Below are positions 25,381 through 34,532 of a stretch of 64,000 nucleotides of DNA, one piece after another (the stretch's first letter is position 1; each line of letters starts with the position of its first letter). The stretch is from positions 1 through 64,000 of the forward strand of contig NZ_PIQO01000012.1 in the NCBI RefSeq assembly GCF_002844575.1, given 5' to 3'. Made by a program: the position numbers and the translations under genes. The notes under the pieces are model-generated. The model saw only the letters and a list, made by a program, of their open reading frames with translations, was not told the origin of the DNA and did not search any database. The stretch is from Heyndrickxia camelliae. Lineage in GTDB: Bacteria; Bacillota; Bacilli; Bacillales; Bacillaceae_C.

Positions 25381-27312
25381 CTATCTAATATTCCCGATAA
25401 ACTCATGATAATCTTTCGCTTTAATTAACTTTTGTACGATTGAACTGCTGTCGATAATTTTCCCAAGCAATTCATACATAGATTGTAAATCCTCTTGGCT
25501 GTTTTTCTTTACATTGATAATACAAATAAATTGGACCAGTTTTTCACCCCACTGAATAGGCTTTTTCAATGTGCACACAGTGAGAAATGTTTGATGTGAC
25601 TTTGGAGTGATTGGATGAGGAATAGCAACTAAATTTCCAAAGGCAGTTGGAGCTACATTTTCCCGTTCATAGACGGCCTCCAGAAATGTTGGTTCCACTA
25701 ATCCCATTTTTAGTAATTTAATATATAAAAACTCTAAAACTGCTTCTTTCGAAATAAAATCTTCCCCAAGAAACATAAGCTCTGGCCTAAAATACTGCTC
25801 CACTACTGATATCTGATTTGCTAAGAGTTTTTCTATTTTTGCTAAGTCTGATTCACCTAAAATCGCATTAATTTCTACAACTGGAACTGGCAATTCTGCT
25901 GAAATTGGAATGGAACTGACAACAAAATCAATATCACGTAAATTATACTGCTTCAAATTATAATATTCTGTTGTACCAACAACATCCAATATATCCCCAA
26001 ATTGATTTTTTAATTTATAATAAATCAACTGTGCAGTTCCCAGCCCAGAAGCACAGACAATAATACAACGTTTCGGACCCGATTTCATTTTTTGTCTTTC
26101 AATAGCTGCACCGAGATGAAGAGCAAGATACCCAACCTCATTTTCATTCATTTTTGTCCCTGTTTGTTCTTCAATGGCAAGACCAGCAACGATTCCCGCT
26201 TCGAATGCGAGAGGGTAATTTTTCTTAATTGCTTCTAACATAGGGTTACGAATATTCATTCCATATTTATAGCGATTTATCGCTGGTTTTAAGTGAAGAC
26301 TTAAAGCAATAATTAATTCTTTATCATTTTTTAAATCAAGGTTCAGTTCTAATTTTATTTTATCTAGAGCAACCATAACCATATCAATTATTTTATCATC
26401 TATCACCTGCTCAACCACTTTTTTTCCGGCACTGGATTGGTTTAATATTTTCGTTCCCAATAGGTGCATAGCAATGTAAGCGGTCTCATAAAGAGGGAAA
26501 GTTACCTGGAATGCTTCCTCAACTTCGTTGACTATTTTTCTCGCTACCTCATATTCTCTTTGCTGCATAATTTCCTTCATTTCTGACTTAAATAATGTTA
26601 CATGATTTCCTGTTTTAATACGTTCATAGGCGATATCAATATGGATAAGAAGATTATGAAGAGCAACATCCGATAAGATAATATTGTTTTCGCTAATTTG
26701 ACGCATAATAATTTCTTGAATTTTATCTAAGTCTTCTTTTGGTAATGGAGAAAAACTAATATCGGATATTAGTTCGGTACTTCGTTTGTTACGGTCAAAT
26801 AAGTATTCTGCAATACAAAATCGCAGTTTCAGTTCATTGCCTATCGCTTTTACTCCATAATTTGGGCGTGATTCTATATGAATATCATACTTTTCTAATC
26901 TTTGTTTCACATCTTTTAAATCATTTTGAATGGTGGATTTACTAATATACATTTCATCTGCTAAATCTTCCAATTTTATAAATGTCTCACATAATAACAA
27001 TCGTTTAATAATGTACAAAATTCGTTCCTCTGGTGATGATGGAACATCCTTACCGTATGATGTATTATCCTCAATATTTGCTTGCAAATACTTTACAAAC
27101 CGTTGATTGTCTTCGATTACTAATTTATATCCTTTTCCTCTGAACGAATGAATTCTTGCCCCATGAGCAGCAAGGATGGAATCAAGGTATTTAATGTCCT
27201 CCCTTATGGTTCGGGATGTAACCTGATTTAAATGGGCTAAGTATGTACCAGTAACCAGCCCGCCTGCTGTCATCAATTCACGTAGGATTATGCTCATTCT
27301 ATCGTTAAGCAT
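25381..27312 (-). CDS. licR: PRD-containing transcriptional regulator, LicR/ManR type
   Basis: 643-residue multidomain PTS regulator: N-terminal HTH_11 (1-60), Mga-type HTH around 80-150 (LADEMYISKSTIQNDLKDVKQRL), two PRDs (about 180-390) with conserved histidines for HPr phosphorylation, a gatB-like EIIB domain (IIVCASGLGTAQLIYYKL, cysteine near 411) and a C-terminal fructose-type EIIA domain (AIPHPITPKSHQ). It probably activates the adjacent beta-glucoside PTS genes when the sugar is present; EIIB-dependent phosphorylation keeps it inactive otherwise. Last gene of the cluster, 163 bases after bglA, possibly with its own promoter. Assignment to LicR rests on context. Confidence 0.85.
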   Translation of the reverse strand: MLNDRMSIILRELMTAGGLVTGTYLAHLNQVTSRTIREDIKYLDSILAAHGARIHSFRGKGYKLVIEDNQRFVKYLQANIEDNTSYGKDVPSSPEERILYIIKRLLLCETFIKLEDLADEMYISKSTIQNDLKDVKQRLEKYDIHIESRPNYGVKAIGNELKLRFCIAEYLFDRNKRSTELISDISFSPLPKEDLDKIQEIIMRQISENNIILSDVALHNLLIHIDIAYERIKTGNHVTLFKSEMKEIMQQREYEVARKIVNEVEEAFQVTFPLYETAYIAMHLLGTKILNQSSAGKKVVEQVIDDKIIDMVMVALDKIKLELNLDLKNDKELIIALSLHLKPAINRYKYGMNIRNPMLEAIKKNYPLAFEAGIVAGLAIEEQTGTKMNENEVGYLALHLGAAIERQKMKSGPKRCIIVCASGLGTAQLIYYKLKNQFGDILDVVGTTEYYNLKQYNLRDIDFVVSSIPISAELPVPVVEINAILGESDLAKIEKLLANQISVVEQYFRPELMFLGEDFISKEAVLEFLYIKLLKMGLVEPTFLEAVYERENVAPTAFGNLVAIPHPITPKSHQTFLTVCTLKKPIQWGEKLVQFICIINVKKNSQEDLQSMYELLGKIIDSSSIVQKLIKAKDYHEFIGNIR

Positions 27313-27407
27313 GATGAATTCTCCTTAGTTCATTCTCTTATTTATAGCATGCCATAAATATTTAAAAAATTCTTACATTTCCCCTTGAAATTTTGATAAA
27401 TTCAAAT

Positions 27408-27442
27408 AAAGGTTCCAGCTCTTCAAGAACCAGAACCCTTTA
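27408..27442 (-). terminator. Possible terminator after the glucosidase gene
   Basis: Hairpin with arms AAAGGGTTC and GAACCTTT on the minus strand (one bulge), 30 bases after the stop. Lacks a good T-run; read-through to licR is possible. Confidence 0.4.
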
Positions 27443-27474
27443 CAGCTTAATTTTTTTTGCTTTTAATATTTTAG

Positions 27475-28863
27475 CTAAAAACCATTTTTTTCGGATACTT
27501 CCTTTATCCAATAAGCGCTTTTTTTCAACGTACGTTTTTTTGTATTTACATCAACGGAGATGAAACCATAGCGGTTTTTATAGGCATTCATCCATGACCA
27601 GTTATCCATAAGTGTCCATAAGTGATATCCTCTTGCATTACAGCCTTCCTCAATTGCTTTATGCAACCATATTAAATGTTCACGGATAAAATCAATTCGA
27701 TAATCATCTTGGATTTGCCCATTATTAACAAATCGCTCTTCATCCTGAACACCCATTCCATTCTCTGAGATAAATGATTCTATATTATTGTAATTTTCTT
27801 TCAAGTTAATCATAATATCATAAATGCCTTTTTCATAAATTTCCCAACCGCGATATGGATTCATCTTTCGACCCGGCATCTCATATAAATCGAAGAACCA
27901 CTCAGGCATGAATGGACCCTCCATATTTGGCAGATGATCCTTTGCCTTAACCCGCCGAGGTTGATAATAATTGACACCTAAAATATCAACTTTCCCAGCC
28001 ATTAGGAGCTCTTTATCACCATTTTGAGTAATTGGCAATTGATGATGATCCCTTAATATCTGTATTAACTCTTCAGGATATTCACCTAATACGGCTGGGT
28101 CAAGGAAGCTACGATTAAAGAATAAATCTGCAATTCTTGAAGCCTTCAAATCTGCAGGATGCTGGCTTCTTGGATAAGATGGGGTTAGGTTTAAAACTAT
28201 TCCTATCTTTCCATCTCTTATATTACATTCACGAAAGGTTACAACCGCTTTAGCATGCGCAATCATAGTATTGTATGCAACCTGTGTAGCACGCTTCCCA
28301 TCCACTACATTCGGATAATGAAAATCATAAAGATATCCACCTTCGACAGGTACAATTGGCTCATTAAAAGTAAACCATTTTTTTACACGGTCCCCAAATA
28401 ATTCAAAAGCAATTTTTGCATAATGTTGGTAGGCATCGACAACTTCTCTGTTTTCCCATCCACCTTCATTTTGCATTTCAAGCGGCATGTCAAAATGAAA
28501 AAGAGTTAAGAATGGCTCGATACCGTTTGCAATAAGTTCATCAATTACATGATTATAGAAGTCAACTGCCTCTTGATTGACCTTGCCTCTTCCACCGGGT
28601 ATTAATCGCGACCAAGATATCGACATACGAAAAGTGTTATGTCCGATTTCCTTCATTAATTGAATATCTTCCTTATAACGATGATAGAAATCGGATGTTG
28701 TTTCTGGTCCAATTTGTTCAAAGAAGCGATCCGGTTCTTGCTTATACCAATGATCCCAGATATTCTCTCCTTTACCACCCTCATGTGCGGCACCTTCTAT
28801 CTGCGTTGCCGAGGTTGCACTGCCCCACCAAAACCCTTCGGGAAAAACATATTTTTTAGACAT
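27475..28863 (-). CDS. bglA: 6-phospho-beta-glucosidase, GH1
   Basis: Cleaves 6-phospho-beta-glucosides such as cellobiose-6-phosphate delivered by the PTS. 462 residues from ATG 28863 (GGAGG six bases upstream; the ATG at 28881 is upstream of that site). GH1 signature FPEGFWWGSATSATQIEGA at 7-25; acid/base E168 in TFNEP; nucleophile E367 in SENGMG. C-terminal KKRTLKKSAYWIKEV with the lysine/tyrosine phosphate-binding region expected of phospho-glucosidases. Follows the PTS IIA gene. Confidence 0.92.
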   Translation of the reverse strand: MSKKYVFPEGFWWGSATSATQIEGAAHEGGKGENIWDHWYKQEPDRFFEQIGPETTSDFYHRYKEDIQLMKEIGHNTFRMSISWSRLIPGGRGKVNQEAVDFYNHVIDELIANGIEPFLTLFHFDMPLEMQNEGGWENREVVDAYQHYAKIAFELFGDRVKKWFTFNEPIVPVEGGYLYDFHYPNVVDGKRATQVAYNTMIAHAKAVVTFRECNIRDGKIGIVLNLTPSYPRSQHPADLKASRIADLFFNRSFLDPAVLGEYPEELIQILRDHHQLPITQNGDKELLMAGKVDILGVNYYQPRRVKAKDHLPNMEGPFMPEWFFDLYEMPGRKMNPYRGWEIYEKGIYDIMINLKENYNNIESFISENGMGVQDEERFVNNGQIQDDYRIDFIREHLIWLHKAIEEGCNARGYHLWTLMDNWSWMNAYKNRYGFISVDVNTKKRTLKKSAYWIKEVSEKNGF

Positions 28864-28937
28864 AATGTACCTCCGATGCATGAATCTAGGAAACTAGCAT
28901 TTTTGATTAACTACTTCCTATATTTTTTACGGTTGAT

Positions 28938-29243
28938 TTATTTATTTCGATAGATTTCAATAATTTCAATCGCTAAATCTCTCACTGTCATTGCAGTCAT
29001 TAAATGGTCCTGCGAATGAACAAGGATCACATTGACTGAAGTACCTTCGCCGCATGCCTCTTCTTGCAGCAGCTTTGTTTGATAGCCATGTGCCTTTCCG
29101 AGCTCTTCACTTGCAGCTTTAATAAGCCGATCAGCTTCTTCAAAATTTGCCTCTTTTGCTGCTTGAATTGCCTCCATTGCATTGGATTTACCGTTGCCAG
29201 CATATAAAATTATTTGGAATGCAATCTCTGTTATCGTATCCAT
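28938..29243 (-). CDS. licA: PTS cellobiose/lichenan IIA component
   Basis: 101-residue lactose/cellobiose-type EIIA. Phosphorylated histidine H76 in VHSQDHLM; helical trimer family. It takes phosphate from HPr and passes it to the IIB protein encoded at 30622. Lies between the IIC gene and the glucosidase gene. Confidence 0.92.
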   Translation of the reverse strand: MDTITEIAFQIILYAGNGKSNAMEAIQAAKEANFEEADRLIKAASEELGKAHGYQTKLLQEEACGEGTSVNVILVHSQDHLMTAMTVRDLAIEIIEIYRNK

Positions 29244-29311
29244 GTGTTAGTCTCCTCTAATGTGTTTGACCTGACAGAAATCTAAACGGGGAATTGTTGC
29301 AAACAAAAGTG

Positions 29312-30607
29312 TTAGCTTGCTTTAGAATTAGATTCATATTTTTCCTTTTCATAATAATTTTTGTCTAATATTTTCAAGAACGGCCACCAAATCACTGCCA
29401 CAATTACAAAGTTTATAGCCTGTAAAACTCCGCCTTGCCAAGCATTTCCCGTAGCCAAAAATCCATTCAATACAACAGGTGTAGTCCAGGGTACAATTAC
29501 ACCAGCAGGACGTGGAACAAGTCCGGTTGACATCGCAATATAAGTAACTATCGCAACAACTACTGGAGCTAACAGCCAAGGGATAAGGACTAATGGATTC
29601 ATAATGATTGGCAAGCCAAAGATAATAGGTTCATTTACATTAAAAATACCTGCTGGTCCTCCAAGTTTTCCAAGTTCCTTAATCTGTCTGCTTTTCCCGA
29701 TTAAAAAGATTAAAAAGACAACAGCTAATGTCATGCCAGATCCGCCCATACCTACGAGGAATGAATCAATAAATTGCTTTGTGATGACGTGAGGAAGCTC
29801 TGTGCCTGCTTGAAAAGCCTTTAAGTTGTCATCATTTAATGCATACCAGATAGGATCAAAGACAGAATTGACAATAATTTGACCGTGCAATCCAAAAAAC
29901 CAGAAAATCTGAATTAACAGTACTGCTATAATTGTGGCAGGTAAACCGCTTCCTAAATGTGTTAATGGCTGTTGAATAATCGTATAAATGAAGTTCTGAA
30001 CCGTGTCGTAAGGTGTGTAACTGAAAAGAATACGCACAACTAAAAAGATTGTTAATGTCAAGGTAATAGGAATCAATGCACTAAAGGATCTCGATACAGC
30101 ATCAGGCACACCAGGTGGCATTTTAATTGTCCAATTCTTTTGTACAAAAAGCCGGTATAGTTCAGATGAGATAAACGCTGTAAAAATCCCTAAGAACATT
30201 CCTTGTGCACCGAGACTTGCAGTTGGAATAACACCGGATACTTTTTCCACTACTTGCGGCGTCAGAATAAGAAAGGACGCTAATGCAACCACACCACCAT
30301 ATATTGCATCAACCTTATAATATTGTGTTAATTTATAACCTATCCCAACAATAACAAACAGTCCCATAATGCTTAAAGTCGCCGCAGAAGCTGGTCCTAA
30401 AGCATCTTGATATTTTGCATAAGCACTTTCACTTATAACCTTATCAAGGAATGGAAAATTTGCAATAACGACAAAAATGGAGCCAAATATGATTAATGGC
30501 AGCGCCACCATAAATCCATCACGCAAAGCAGATAAGTAACGGTTATTATTTAGTTTATCTGCAATCGGCAATAAGACATTCTCCAATACTCCCATAAACT
30601 TATTCAT
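29312..30607 (-). CDS. licC: PTS cellobiose/lichenan IIC component
   Basis: Membrane permease of the PTS, 431 residues, about ten membrane segments. Lactose/cellobiose EIIC signatures: NRYLSALRDGFMVALPLIIFGS at the N-terminus, FFGLHGQIIVNSVFDPIWY, GMGGSGMTLAVVFL and NVNEPIIFGLPI. Imports and phosphorylates beta-glucosides. 14 bases after the IIB gene, so transcribed with it. Confidence 0.93.
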   Translation of the reverse strand: MNKFMGVLENVLLPIADKLNNNRYLSALRDGFMVALPLIIFGSIFVVIANFPFLDKVISESAYAKYQDALGPASAATLSIMGLFVIVGIGYKLTQYYKVDAIYGGVVALASFLILTPQVVEKVSGVIPTASLGAQGMFLGIFTAFISSELYRLFVQKNWTIKMPPGVPDAVSRSFSALIPITLTLTIFLVVRILFSYTPYDTVQNFIYTIIQQPLTHLGSGLPATIIAVLLIQIFWFFGLHGQIIVNSVFDPIWYALNDDNLKAFQAGTELPHVITKQFIDSFLVGMGGSGMTLAVVFLIFLIGKSRQIKELGKLGGPAGIFNVNEPIIFGLPIIMNPLVLIPWLLAPVVVAIVTYIAMSTGLVPRPAGVIVPWTTPVVLNGFLATGNAWQGGVLQAINFVIVAVIWWPFLKILDKNYYEKEKYESNSKAS

Positions 30608-30621
30608 TTGTTTCCCCTCCT

Positions 30622-30930
30622 TTAATTGCCAATGAGTTGAAGAGCCTTATTCAATACAGCTTTTCCATCAACACGTCCATATGCAACAGGATCAATAACA
30701 TCCAATGGAATACCCGCCTCTTCTGCAACTTTGGCAAACTTCCCTTTTAAAAACCTCATTTGTGGTCCAATTAATAAGACATCCGCTTTTTTTATATCCT
30801 CAAAAGCTTTATCCTGCGCTACAGCCCAAATTTCCGCTTCTACTCCTTCATCAGCTGCAGCTTCTTTCATTTTGGATACTAATAAACTTGTTGACATACC
30901 TGATGAACACGCTAACAGAATTCTTTTCAT
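30622..30930 (-). CDS. licB: PTS cellobiose/lichenan IIB component
   Basis: 102-residue EIIB with phosphocysteine C8 in LLACSSGMSTS. First gene of the IIB-IIC-IIA-glucosidase operon. Start set at ATG 30930, eight bases from AGGAGG; the TTG at 30936 is too near. Promoter region carries a cre-like site. Confidence 0.93.
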   Translation of the reverse strand: MKRILLACSSGMSTSLLVSKMKEAAADEGVEAEIWAVAQDKAFEDIKKADVLLIGPQMRFLKGKFAKVAEEAGIPLDVIDPVAYGRVDGKAVLNKALQLIGN

Positions 30931-30999
30931 TATCAATTCCTCCTAGGTAATTTGTTATAATCTTTGAAAGCTAGGATTACTTATAGTCCTATAGTAGTA

Positions 31000-31013
31000 T
31001 AAGAGCGTTTACA
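31000..31013 (-). promoter_or_regulatory. cre site of the beta-glucoside PTS operon
   Basis: Minus-strand TGTAAACGCTCTTA matches the CcpA consensus TGWAANCGNTNWCA at all but one position and overlaps the likely promoter, so glucose repression is expected. Confidence 0.7.
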
Positions 31014-31028
31014 ATAACACATATTGTT

Positions 31029-31048
31029 TTTCCGTTAGGTAGCGGAAA
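31029..31048. promoter_or_regulatory. Candidate activator palindrome of the PTS operon
   Basis: TTTCCG-N8-CGGAAA, perfect six-base arms, 16 bases upstream of the cre. Position fits an activator site for the PRD regulator. Confidence 0.45.
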
Positions 31049-31076
31049 TCCGTACCTTTGTGAATAAACAAGAAAA

Positions 31077-31101
31077 GGGCTCTCACGAATGGTGAGAACC
31101 C
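31077..31101 (-). terminator. Terminator of the gene at 31199
   Basis: Minus-strand GGGTTCTCAC ATTC GTGAGAGCCC followed by TTTTCTT; one mismatch in the stem. Confidence 0.75.
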
Positions 31102-31198
31102 TCCCTTACTGTTTCCTATACTTGATATAATCTAAATACCTAACTATAAAGGGTAACAGAATCAATTTTTGATGGAATAAATAGCTGTGCCATATTCA

Positions 31199-31477
31199 TT
31201 ACGACTGCTGTTCTTCTTGATTATAATAATCAACTCCATACATAGCACCCTCACTTAACATTTGATGATCTTCAAAATCATAAGGATCAGAATGTCCCAC
31301 CTTTGTTAATGGGGATCTTTTGTGTTTTAGTTTTGTCAACCAGGAGTCTGTTTTTACTTTTGCATTCTGAAGCATGACACGTGTTTTTTCACGATTGTTC
31401 TTGGAGGACAAATATGAAATCCCTGCTATACCAATTCCTGCTATAACTGCTTTGTTGATATTGCTTATCTTTGCCAT
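31199..31477 (-). CDS. Small hypothetical protein with one hydrophobic segment
   Basis: 92 residues from ATG 31477, nine bases after AAGGAGG; the longer reading from 31558 has no site. N-terminal hydrophobic stretch (AVIAGIGIAGISYLSS) then a basic amphipathic region like YtxH-type proteins, ending in GHSDPYDFEDHQMLSEGAMYGVDYYN. I recall similar C-termini in uncharacterised Bacillaceae proteins but cannot name the family. Divergent from the HxlR regulator; shares the intergenic region with its palindrome. Confidence 0.65.
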   Translation of the reverse strand: MAKISNINKAVIAGIGIAGISYLSSKNNREKTRVMLQNAKVKTDSWLTKLKHKRSPLTKVGHSDPYDFEDHQMLSEGAMYGVDYYNQEEQQS

Positions 31478-31566
31478 AATTATCTTCCTCCTTGTCCATT
31501 TTCTTTTATATACCCCGTTTTTCCACGAATCATGCAGAAAATGCAAAAAAAGTTGCATTAAACTTA

Positions 31567-31600
31567 CTTACTTTTAGTAAGCATTAAAAAGGTGTATAAT
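31567..31600 (+). promoter_or_regulatory. HxlR promoter with palindromic operator
   Basis: CTTACT-TTT-AGTAAG (31567-31581) overlaps the -35 region (TTTTAG, 31572-31577); -10 TATAAT at 31595-31600, 17-base spacer. The palindrome resembles HxlR-family operators and suggests autorepression. Confidence 0.7.
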
Positions 31601-31649
31601 AGGAAATAAGGTATAATCAAAGATTATCCTTTTTAGGAGGTGTAAATCG

Positions 31650-31970
31650 ATGGAGGAATTTAGCCTATGTCCTAAATTTGAAAAAGCCTTTCAATTATTG
31701 GGCAAACGATGGGTCGGAGTGATTATTCGCGTGCTTATGGAAAGGCCAAAAAGATTTAATGAAATAGCGGAACAAATTCCACATATAAGTCAAAAGATGC
31801 TTTCGGACCGCCTTAAGGAATTAGAAGCGGAAGATATTGTGGTTCGGGAAGTTTACCCCGAAACCCCGGTTCGGATAGAATATCGTTTAACTGATAAAGG
31901 GCATGCAATTATGCCTGTCTTAGATGAAGTACAACATTGGGCAGATAAATGGATATGTGTTGAAAAATAA
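31650..31970 (+). CDS. HxlR family regulator
   Basis: 106-residue winged-helix regulator. Family pattern: LCPKFEKAFQLLGKRWVGVII, RFNEIAEQIPHISQKMLSDRLKELE, then the wing REVYPETPVRIEYRLTDKG. The cysteine in the opening LCPKF is the redox- or electrophile-sensing residue in relatives such as YodB, CatR and HypR. AGGAGGTG precedes ATG 31650. A palindrome overlaps its own promoter. No obvious neighbouring enzyme target; the divergent small gene is the only candidate. Confidence 0.9.
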   Translation: MEEFSLCPKFEKAFQLLGKRWVGVIIRVLMERPKRFNEIAEQIPHISQKMLSDRLKELEAEDIVVREVYPETPVRIEYRLTDKGHAIMPVLDEVQHWADKWICVEK

Positions 31971-32515
31971 GGGCTGTCCCAAAAGCCATATAATCGTCAA
32001 AAACCGTCAGGAAAAGTATAATTTCTCGTCGGTTTTTTCTTTTCTTACAAAAGGTAATCCTTCCACTGTTTCTAAACAATTAGTGTTATCAAAGAGGAGT
32101 GATAATCTAATAATTTGATAATTTTTCTGGCATTTCGGTGGATAGTGCTTCATAATTTGCTCTTATCTATTCTAATATGAATCCATAGATGCGATAGGCT
32201 TTATAATGAATAAATAAGAGCCTTTTCTCTCCTAAGAAAAACATCTTATTTTGAAATATATCCAAAGAGCTAATCCCAAATTTGATACGAGGTCATCGTA
32301 ATAACCTTTGTTATGTTTCACCTTATTTTTCCAACTTTTTTAATATATATCAATACCTAATAGTTTGTTCATCCAATCAATCTACCTGAATAAGTAATGT
32401 ATACATATCCCCCTGTCCATTTATTTTAATATTACAACTATAGAATCATTCCGATAGTCCTAACATATATTAAATCGTGCTTAAAATATATAGAAAAAGT
32501 AGGGGGTTTTTTATT
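31971..32515. other. Intergenic region without a recognised gene
   Basis: Opens with GGGCTGTCCCAAAAG (31971-31985), which resembles the terminal repeats of some Firmicute insertion sequences, followed by the HxlR terminator (32003-32040). The rest, to the NlpC/P60 start, is A/T-rich with no coding pattern or recognisable repeat. No promoter stands out. Confidence 0.5.
32003..32040 (+). terminator. Probable terminator of the HxlR gene
   Basis: ACCGTC ... GTCGGT with inner GAAA/TTTC pairing and a TTTTTT run; one mismatch. Confidence 0.55.
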
Positions 32516-33001
32516 GTGGGGGTAATACTAAAAAGAAAGAGTTCTTTGGCCGTAATGGCAGCTATTTTTGCTTTTACTGCAGCAATTCTGCTAGTGCCTT
32601 TTTCAAAGGCATCTGCATCCATTAATTACGGTGACGAAGTTGCTGCTACAGCACAAATTTATAATGGGGCAAAGTTTAAAATGGGAGGAACAACACCTAA
32701 AGGCTTTGATGCAAGTGGCTTTACCAAGTATGTATACAAAGATGCTGCTACAAAGATGACAATTCCTCGCACCAGTGCTGATCAGTATAAAATAGGCAAA
32801 TCTGTGAAGCTTAAAGACTTACAACAAGGAGATCTAGTCTTCTACGCAACAGGAGAAAAGAAAGGAAAGGTTTCCTTCGTTGCTATTTATATTGGAAACG
32901 GCAAATTTATTGGGTCAACATCTAAAGGTGTAAAAATAGTGAAAATGTCCGATAAATATTGGAAAGACCGCTATGTTGGCGCAAAACATATCATAAAATA
33001 A
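32516..33001 (+). CDS. Secreted NlpC/P60-like protein lacking catalytic residues
   Basis: 161 residues from GTG 32516 (AGGGGG nine bases upstream). Signal peptide: KRK then a hydrophobic core ending in SKASAS, so exported. The rest is one NlpC/P60 domain: GGTTPKGFDASGFTKYVYK, IPRTSADQYKIGK, LQQGDLVFY, VSFVAIYIGNGKFIGS. In active enzymes these read DCSG, SHV and a polar residue twelve after the histidine. Here the cysteine is alanine (residue 66), the histidine phenylalanine (121) and the third residue glycine (133). It therefore cannot be a peptidoglycan endopeptidase and may be a wall-binding or inhibitory pseudoenzyme. The frame is intact. A strong hairpin follows. Confidence 0.88.
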   Translation: MGVILKRKSSLAVMAAIFAFTAAILLVPFSKASASINYGDEVAATAQIYNGAKFKMGGTTPKGFDASGFTKYVYKDAATKMTIPRTSADQYKIGKSVKLKDLQQGDLVFYATGEKKGKVSFVAIYIGNGKFIGSTSKGVKIVKMSDKYWKDRYVGAKHIIK

Positions 33002-33006
33002 AAGAG

Positions 33007-33053
33007 GGTATCAGGCATCAGATTAGAATGAATATAATCTGGTGCCTGATACC
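33007..33053. terminator. Bidirectional terminator, NlpC/P60 gene / proS
   Basis: Very long stem, GGTATCAGGCA... / ...TGCCTGATACC, about 19 pairs with one or two mismatches, between convergent genes; TTTTATT follows on the minus strand. GGTGCCTGAYACC hairpins are, from memory, dispersed in Bacillaceae genomes. Confidence 0.8.
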
Positions 33054-33061
33054 ATTTCATT

Positions 33062-34498
33062 TTAGTAAGCTTTTGCCCAGTATACTAAGTGCTTGGCTTC
33101 TCCTCCGCAGCATACGCATTTGTCAGAGAGATGTTCTTGCTCAAATGGTATACAGCGAGAAGTTGCTGCTGTTTCTTCCTTAATAAAGTTTTCGCATGCT
33201 TCGCTTCCACACCACATTGCTTTGATAAATCCAGGATTTTCCTCTAGATTCTTTTTAAATTCATCCATATTGTAAGCAACTGTTGTTTTTTCCTCACGAT
33301 GTTTTTTGGCTTTTTCAAATAGATTGTTTTGAATCTCTTCTAATAAAGCTGGAATTTTTGTTTCTAATTCTTCCATCGGTACAATTATTTTTTCACTTGT
33401 ATCACGTCTAGCTAATACGACCTGACCCTTTTCAATATCCTTAGGCCCTACTTCCAAGCGGACAGGAATGCCCTTCATTTCATACTCATTGAACTTCCAT
33501 CCAGGCATTTTATCGCTAGCATCTATATCGACACGTGCAACTTTGTTCAAACGATTCTTTAATTCATAAGCTTTATCCAAGACGCCTTCTTTGTGCTGTG
33601 CGATTGGAACAATCATCACTTGTTTTGGTGCAATTCTTGGTGGCACAACTAGACCGCGGTTATCCCCATGAACCATGATTAGTGCCCCGATTAAACGTGT
33701 GGTAATACCCCAAGAAGTTTGATTAACGGTTTGAAGCTTCCCGTCCTTATCTGTGAACTGGATGCCAAATGCTTCTGCAAATCCTGTTCCTAAATGGTGA
33801 GAAGTTCCAGATTGGAGCGCTTTTCCATCATGCATTAAGCTTTCAATGGTTAGGGTAAATTTCGCACCTGCAAATTTTTCCTTTTCTGTTTTTTGACCTT
33901 TCAATACTGGTACAGCAAGATAGTTCTCGACTACCTCCGCATACACTTCTAACATTTTACGAGTTTCCTCAGCTGCTTCCTCTTCAGTCGCATGGCATGT
34001 ATGGCCTTCCTGCCATAAAAATTCTAATGAACGTAAGAATGGTCTTGTTGTTTTCTCCCAACGTACAACATTGGCCCATTGATTATATAACTTTGGTAGA
34101 TCACGATAAGAATGAATAATATTGGCGTAATGTTCGCCAAACAGAACCTCAGATGTTGGACGAACAACAAGAGGCTCTGCCAATTCTTCTGATCCGCCAT
34201 GTGTAACCAACGCAACCTCTGGAGCGAATCCTTCAATATGATCCTTTTCTTTCTGAAGTAAGCTCTGAGGAATTAATAATGGCATATACACGTTCTCATG
34301 CCCTGTTTCTTTTATTCTACGATCCAAGATGCTTTGGATATTTTCCCAAATAGCATATCCGTATGGGCGTATAATCATAGACCCTCTTACAGAGGAGTAA
34401 TCTACTAAATCTGCTTTTTTAACGACATCGGTATACCATTGGGCGAAATCGTCTTCCATTGCCGTGATTTCTTCAACAAATTTTTTATCCTTTGCCAC
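33062..34498 (-). CDS. proS: Prolyl-tRNA synthetase, archaeal/eukaryal type
   Basis: Charges tRNA-Pro. 478 residues, the short form without the bacterial editing insertion. Class II motifs: [18 protein letters not shown] (motif 1 region), [25 protein letters not shown] (motif 2), [21 protein letters not shown] (motif 3), an anticodon-binding domain, and a C-terminal zinc-binding domain with CGSEAC and CVCCGGEAK. Many Bacillaceae carry this type beside the usual ProRS, often under T-box control as here. The C-terminal AKAY (tyrosine end) is typical. Confidence 0.94.
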   Translation of the reverse strand: MAKDKKFVEEITAMEDDFAQWYTDVVKKADLVDYSSVRGSMIIRPYGYAIWENIQSILDRRIKETGHENVYMPLLIPQSLLQKEKDHIEGFAPEVALVTHGGSEELAEPLVVRPTSEVLFGEHYANIIHSYRDLPKLYNQWANVVRWEKTTRPFLRSLEFLWQEGHTCHATEEEAAEETRKMLEVYAEVVENYLAVPVLKGQKTEKEKFAGAKFTLTIESLMHDGKALQSGTSHHLGTGFAEAFGIQFTDKDGKLQTVNQTSWGITTRLIGALIMVHGDNRGLVVPPRIAPKQVMIVPIAQHKEGVLDKAYELKNRLNKVARVDIDASDKMPGWKFNEYEMKGIPVRLEVGPKDIEKGQVVLARRDTSEKIIVPMEELETKIPALLEEIQNNLFEKAKKHREEKTTVAYNMDEFKKNLEENPGFIKAMWCGSEACENFIKEETAATSRCIPFEQEHLSDKCVCCGGEAKHLVYWAKAY

Positions 34499-34532
34499 GG
34501 TATTTCATCCTTTCTCAGTTTTAATTAAACGC

